Origin: Megachile rotundata
Taxonomy: Eukaryota > Arthropoda > Insecta > Hymenoptera > Megachilidae
DNA length: 64,000 nucleotides
Direction of reading: 5' to 3'
Assembly (NCBI RefSeq): GCF_050947335.1
Contig: NC_134989.1
Coordinates: 6,751,501 to 6,815,500 of the forward strand
This document shows, piece by piece, positions 61,802-64,000 of the stretch (its first letter is position 1; each line of letters begins with the position of its first letter). The notes beneath the pieces were generated by a model, which worked only from the letters and a program-made list of their open reading frames with translations, ran no database searches and was not told where the DNA came from. The translations under genes were made by a program, and so were the position numbers.

Positions 61802-62068
61802 TGTAACTTATTTACGCTAGGCGGACACTTTCGCGCGCGACTTTCGCGTATGTCTAGTCAGAGAGACCAACTTAGATATCAACTTTTACGTTCAACTCAG
61901 GCAGACTTCTCTCGCGACCTCGCGATCTCAACCGTGAGAAAGGGCACGGCTGTTCTCGCAGAGACACGCCGCGACTTTACAGACCTGCTTCGTTGTTATA
62001 ATTTTATTCGTGAGCAGAGGGCATTTTCACTTTACCCCGGGAATGGTCATGTCACATAAGTACGCGCA
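61802..62068 (+). mobile_element. Probable solo LTR, 267 bp
   Basis: Starts TGTAACTTATTTACG and ends TAAGTACGCGCA, so it has the TG…CA ends of LTR retrotransposons. It is flanked on both sides by CTAGC (61797-61801 and 62069-62073), a 5-bp duplication typical of Ty3/Gypsy or Copia insertion. The block is markedly CG-richer than the surrounding DNA. No second LTR or internal coding region is present, which fits recombination of a full element to a single LTR. The 69-codon frame at 61850-62059 lies wholly inside and is probably not a protein. Strand is arbitrary. Confidence 0.55.
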
Positions 62069-62073
62069 CTAGC

Positions 62074-63290
62074 ACCTGAATGGACCGAGAACCTGAATGC
62101 GGTAAACGATAGACGATGACAACCATTACAAACAATCCCCTCCGCAAAACTACCTCCTTAATTTCATAAATTTCCCAGAAATATTTTTTAAAAATAGTTT
62201 AAAAATAGTTTTAATCGAAAGATATTCCGAGTTACGTTTTTCGTGTCAACACCAAAACAGGTGTGGACAGTTGACATGTGCTCCGAGTTTTAAATAAAGC
62301 ATTCAACTACTCGTTAATAACAAGCAAAGAAATGAAAATTGCCATGTCTGGAAGAAAGTCAATGATACGTTCCTCCTCTGGAATAATATGAAAGACTGGA
62401 ATGACTGACAGAAGAACGCAAGTGTGCATTCTATAAATTCCAAGGATTCATTCCTGCTTGTATTGCAACGCAAACGCAGTAATTGAGCCTCGCCATGGAG
62501 ATTTAATGTAATCTCAGAAGACCAGACACTGATATAATAACGGGTTAAATTACTCTGGACATTTTCAGTTTGATTCACCATCGAGAGTGGACTATTATTT
62601 ACAATTGCTTTACGTCGGGAACAACATTTCTGATTACCTGTTGTCCACGTTTCTACAAATCATCGGGTAAACAGGGTATAACCCCGATTATCGGAACAGC
62701 ATTGAATGAAACGATCGTTTAGCGGTAAATTTAATTATCGGAACATACAATTATCTGTACAGTGACGTTAAATAAATAGGCAAGAGAATGTTCGCTACGA
62801 AAAAACCGCACGACTCGCAAACTTAGTAATTATATTTCTCTTTATTTCACTTTTGACCTTGGAACAAATTCTACAACGTGTTTCATTTAAGTTTCAAATT
62901 GTTTTTATTATGAGTAAAAGTACAAAAATGTAAACGGTAGCTTACAAGGTGCCTAAACTTTGAAACTGTCAGTAATTGCACATTCTGTTCTCAAAGTTCA
63001 AATCGGAAAACGACACCCAGTATATTTCATTGATTAAAATTTATAAATGTAAGAGTTCGAATACTCTGATGAGTCACTGTGTGTCCCGGTATCCAAACGA
63101 TCGGTTTCCAGCTGGTAGTTTTGGTCAACGAAAGAAATTTAATTGCATTTCGTTAATCCGGCTGTTTACCAATTTTGATTAGATTGAACGTTTTTCCCAC
63201 GTGTTCCCTTTCTTATCGCGGCATTACATTGAAACCTTATATATTTGCAGACCTTGAATCGTGGTAGAGACCGAGTTGCACAAAAACCGG
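62074..63290. other. AT-rich stretch, no gene
   Basis: The minus frame 62581-62303 (92 codons) begins with ATG and includes QSFQSFILFQRRNVSLTFFQ, with no recognisable domain. The plus frame 62976-63182 is likewise unassigned. Confidence 0.4.
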
Positions 63291-63291
63291 C

Positions 63292-63498
63292 TCAACTTAC
63301 TCGATGCTGAACAATTTCGTCACTAAGGGAGCTACCTTCTATCAAAAAGTTGCTTTTATAATGTTCAGCGAAGACTGAAATGGCAGTCAGAGGAGCACCG
63401 AAATTTGCGAGGATAATGCGTGTACATATAGGGTGTTTCGTAACATGCTCGACCTTCCTTTTGTGGCTATATAAAAAGAGGAACTTATCAACGAACAT
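63292..63498 (-). CDS. Weak ORF with donor-like end
   Basis: Minus ATG at 63498 opens MFVDKFLFLYSHKRKVEHVT…, 68 codons. Close to its stop it passes CATCGA|GTAAGT (about 63294-63304), a donor-like site. The frame crosses a CACCCTATATGTAC segment that resembles the orphan transposon ends, so it may be transposon-derived. No family recognised. Confidence 0.15.
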   Translation of the reverse strand: MFVDKFLFLYSHKRKVEHVTKHPICTRIILANFGAPLTAISVFAEHYKSNFLIEGSSLSDEIVQHRVS

Positions 63499-63539
63499 TT
63501 ATGGATATCAAGGCTCCAATAAATAGCGACATTTCAAGA

Positions 63540-63640
63540 ATAATTCAAATCCCTATATATCCAAATTGTTAAATCCCACAATTTTCACATTTCCAAATTC
63601 CTAATTTTTTAATTTCGCGACGCCTAAATTAACCAAAGGT
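63540..63640 (+). repeat. Short 8-bp-unit satellite array
   Basis: About 100 bp of AAATCCCTATATATCC and TTCCAAATTCC units, followed within 35 bp by the conserved tail (copy 4). Confidence 0.7.
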
Positions 63641-63671
63641 CAATGAATGATATGACTTTATTTCTATACGG

Positions 63672-63708
63672 CATTTTTCTTAGAGAAGGCTAGTGCTCGC
63701 ACGTGTAC
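63672..63708 (+). repeat. Conserved satellite tail motif, copy 4
   Basis: TTTTTCTTAGAGAAGGCTAG followed by TGCTCGCACGTGTAC aligns with TTTTCCTTAGAAAATCCAAA and TGCTCTAGAGTGTAC of copy 3. Confidence 0.45.
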
Positions 63709-63716
63709 AGGTCACG

Positions 63717-64000
63717 ATATAACGCAAATGGTAATATAATACATGCACGACATAACTAATGATTATACGACACATGACATAACGTGTGGTGATGTAATGC
63801 TCGGGAAATATAACATGTGACAATGCAACGTTCGGTGATATAACGCATGACGATACAACTCATAGCTATACAATAGATAACAATATATCGTGATTATACA
63901 CTGCGTAACGGTGACAGTATAACGCATGGCAATATAACACGCAGTTACACAACGTGTAGCTATATAATGTGTACGATATATTACACATTTACACTATCTT
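63717..64000 (+). repeat. 15-bp minisatellite running off the right edge
   Basis: Consensus near TAACGCATGACGATA. Anchor starts at about 63780, 63795, 63811, 63826, 63841, 63856, 63871 and 63886, then 63906, 63920, 63935, 63950, 63965 and 63980, give a 15-bp period with a few slips. The array is not complete in this window. Confidence 0.88.

Noticed and set aside
61850..62059. 69-codon plus ORF (MSSQRDQLRYQLL…)
   Set aside because: Lies entirely inside the TG…CA block with CTAGC duplications, so it is better explained as LTR sequence.
1..64000. tRNA and rRNA genes
   Set aside because: Scanning both strands by eye for T-loop consensus (GTTCRANYC) with a matching acceptor stem gave nothing convincing. 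A covariance-model search would be decisive.

Overview
The window looks like AT-rich, gene-poor nuclear DNA of an insect. An aculeate hymenopteran such as a bee is my best guess, because of the repeat style, short GC islands in AT-rich DNA, a mariner element and CAGGGTG-ended transposon remnants. It has no bacterial features: no operons, no long ORFs, no rRNA and no tRNA that I could find. The longest open frame is 151 codons and is made mostly of satellite repeat. The sequence is most likely intergenic or from a very long intron. No gene was recognised by homology. The only recognisable coding remnants belong to transposons.

The dominant component is a dispersed satellite-like family built on an 8-bp unit close to CCAAATTC or CTAAATCC. 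About 18 arrays plus two small patches cover roughly 9 kb. Most have the pyrimidine-rich strand on +. Five have the purine-rich strand on + (about 174-539, 24675-24770, 25855-26640, 39895-40260, 42795-43270). The cleanest array (48154-48450) keeps an exact 8-bp register for about 37 units. Others have grown higher-order structure: 15/45 bp at 52781-52960 and about 203-212 bp at 38701-39390. Four pyrimidine-strand arrays are followed on the right by a conserved unique tail.

Unrelated tandem repeats are also present: 40 bp x 11 (33150-33560), about 40/81 bp (35004-35215), about 30 bp x 14 (56521-56950), about 75 bp x 5 (12459-12830), about 154-185 bp x 3 (37246-37700), about 92 bp x 3 (54202-54442), and a 15-bp array running off the right edge (63717-64000).

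Mobile elements: a rearranged head-to-head mariner element with a TA duplication (11517-12442); a probable 267-bp solo LTR with a 5-bp duplication (61802-62068); a decayed DDE transposase fragment (57961-58053, minus) with a possible terminus near 58611; a Tc1-like terminal sequence (15359-15384); and several orphan ACAGGGTG-type ends.

Possible host coding sequence is limited to weak short candidates in less AT-rich patches. The best are two possible first coding exons that end in GTAAGT donors (15195-15292 and 49001-49059). GC islands at about 3150-3600, 7030-7560, 24000-24330, 30070-30730, 32480-32960 and 36380-37080 may be regulatory or exonic, but nothing in them is recognisable. The remaining stretches are AT-rich and featureless to direct reading.
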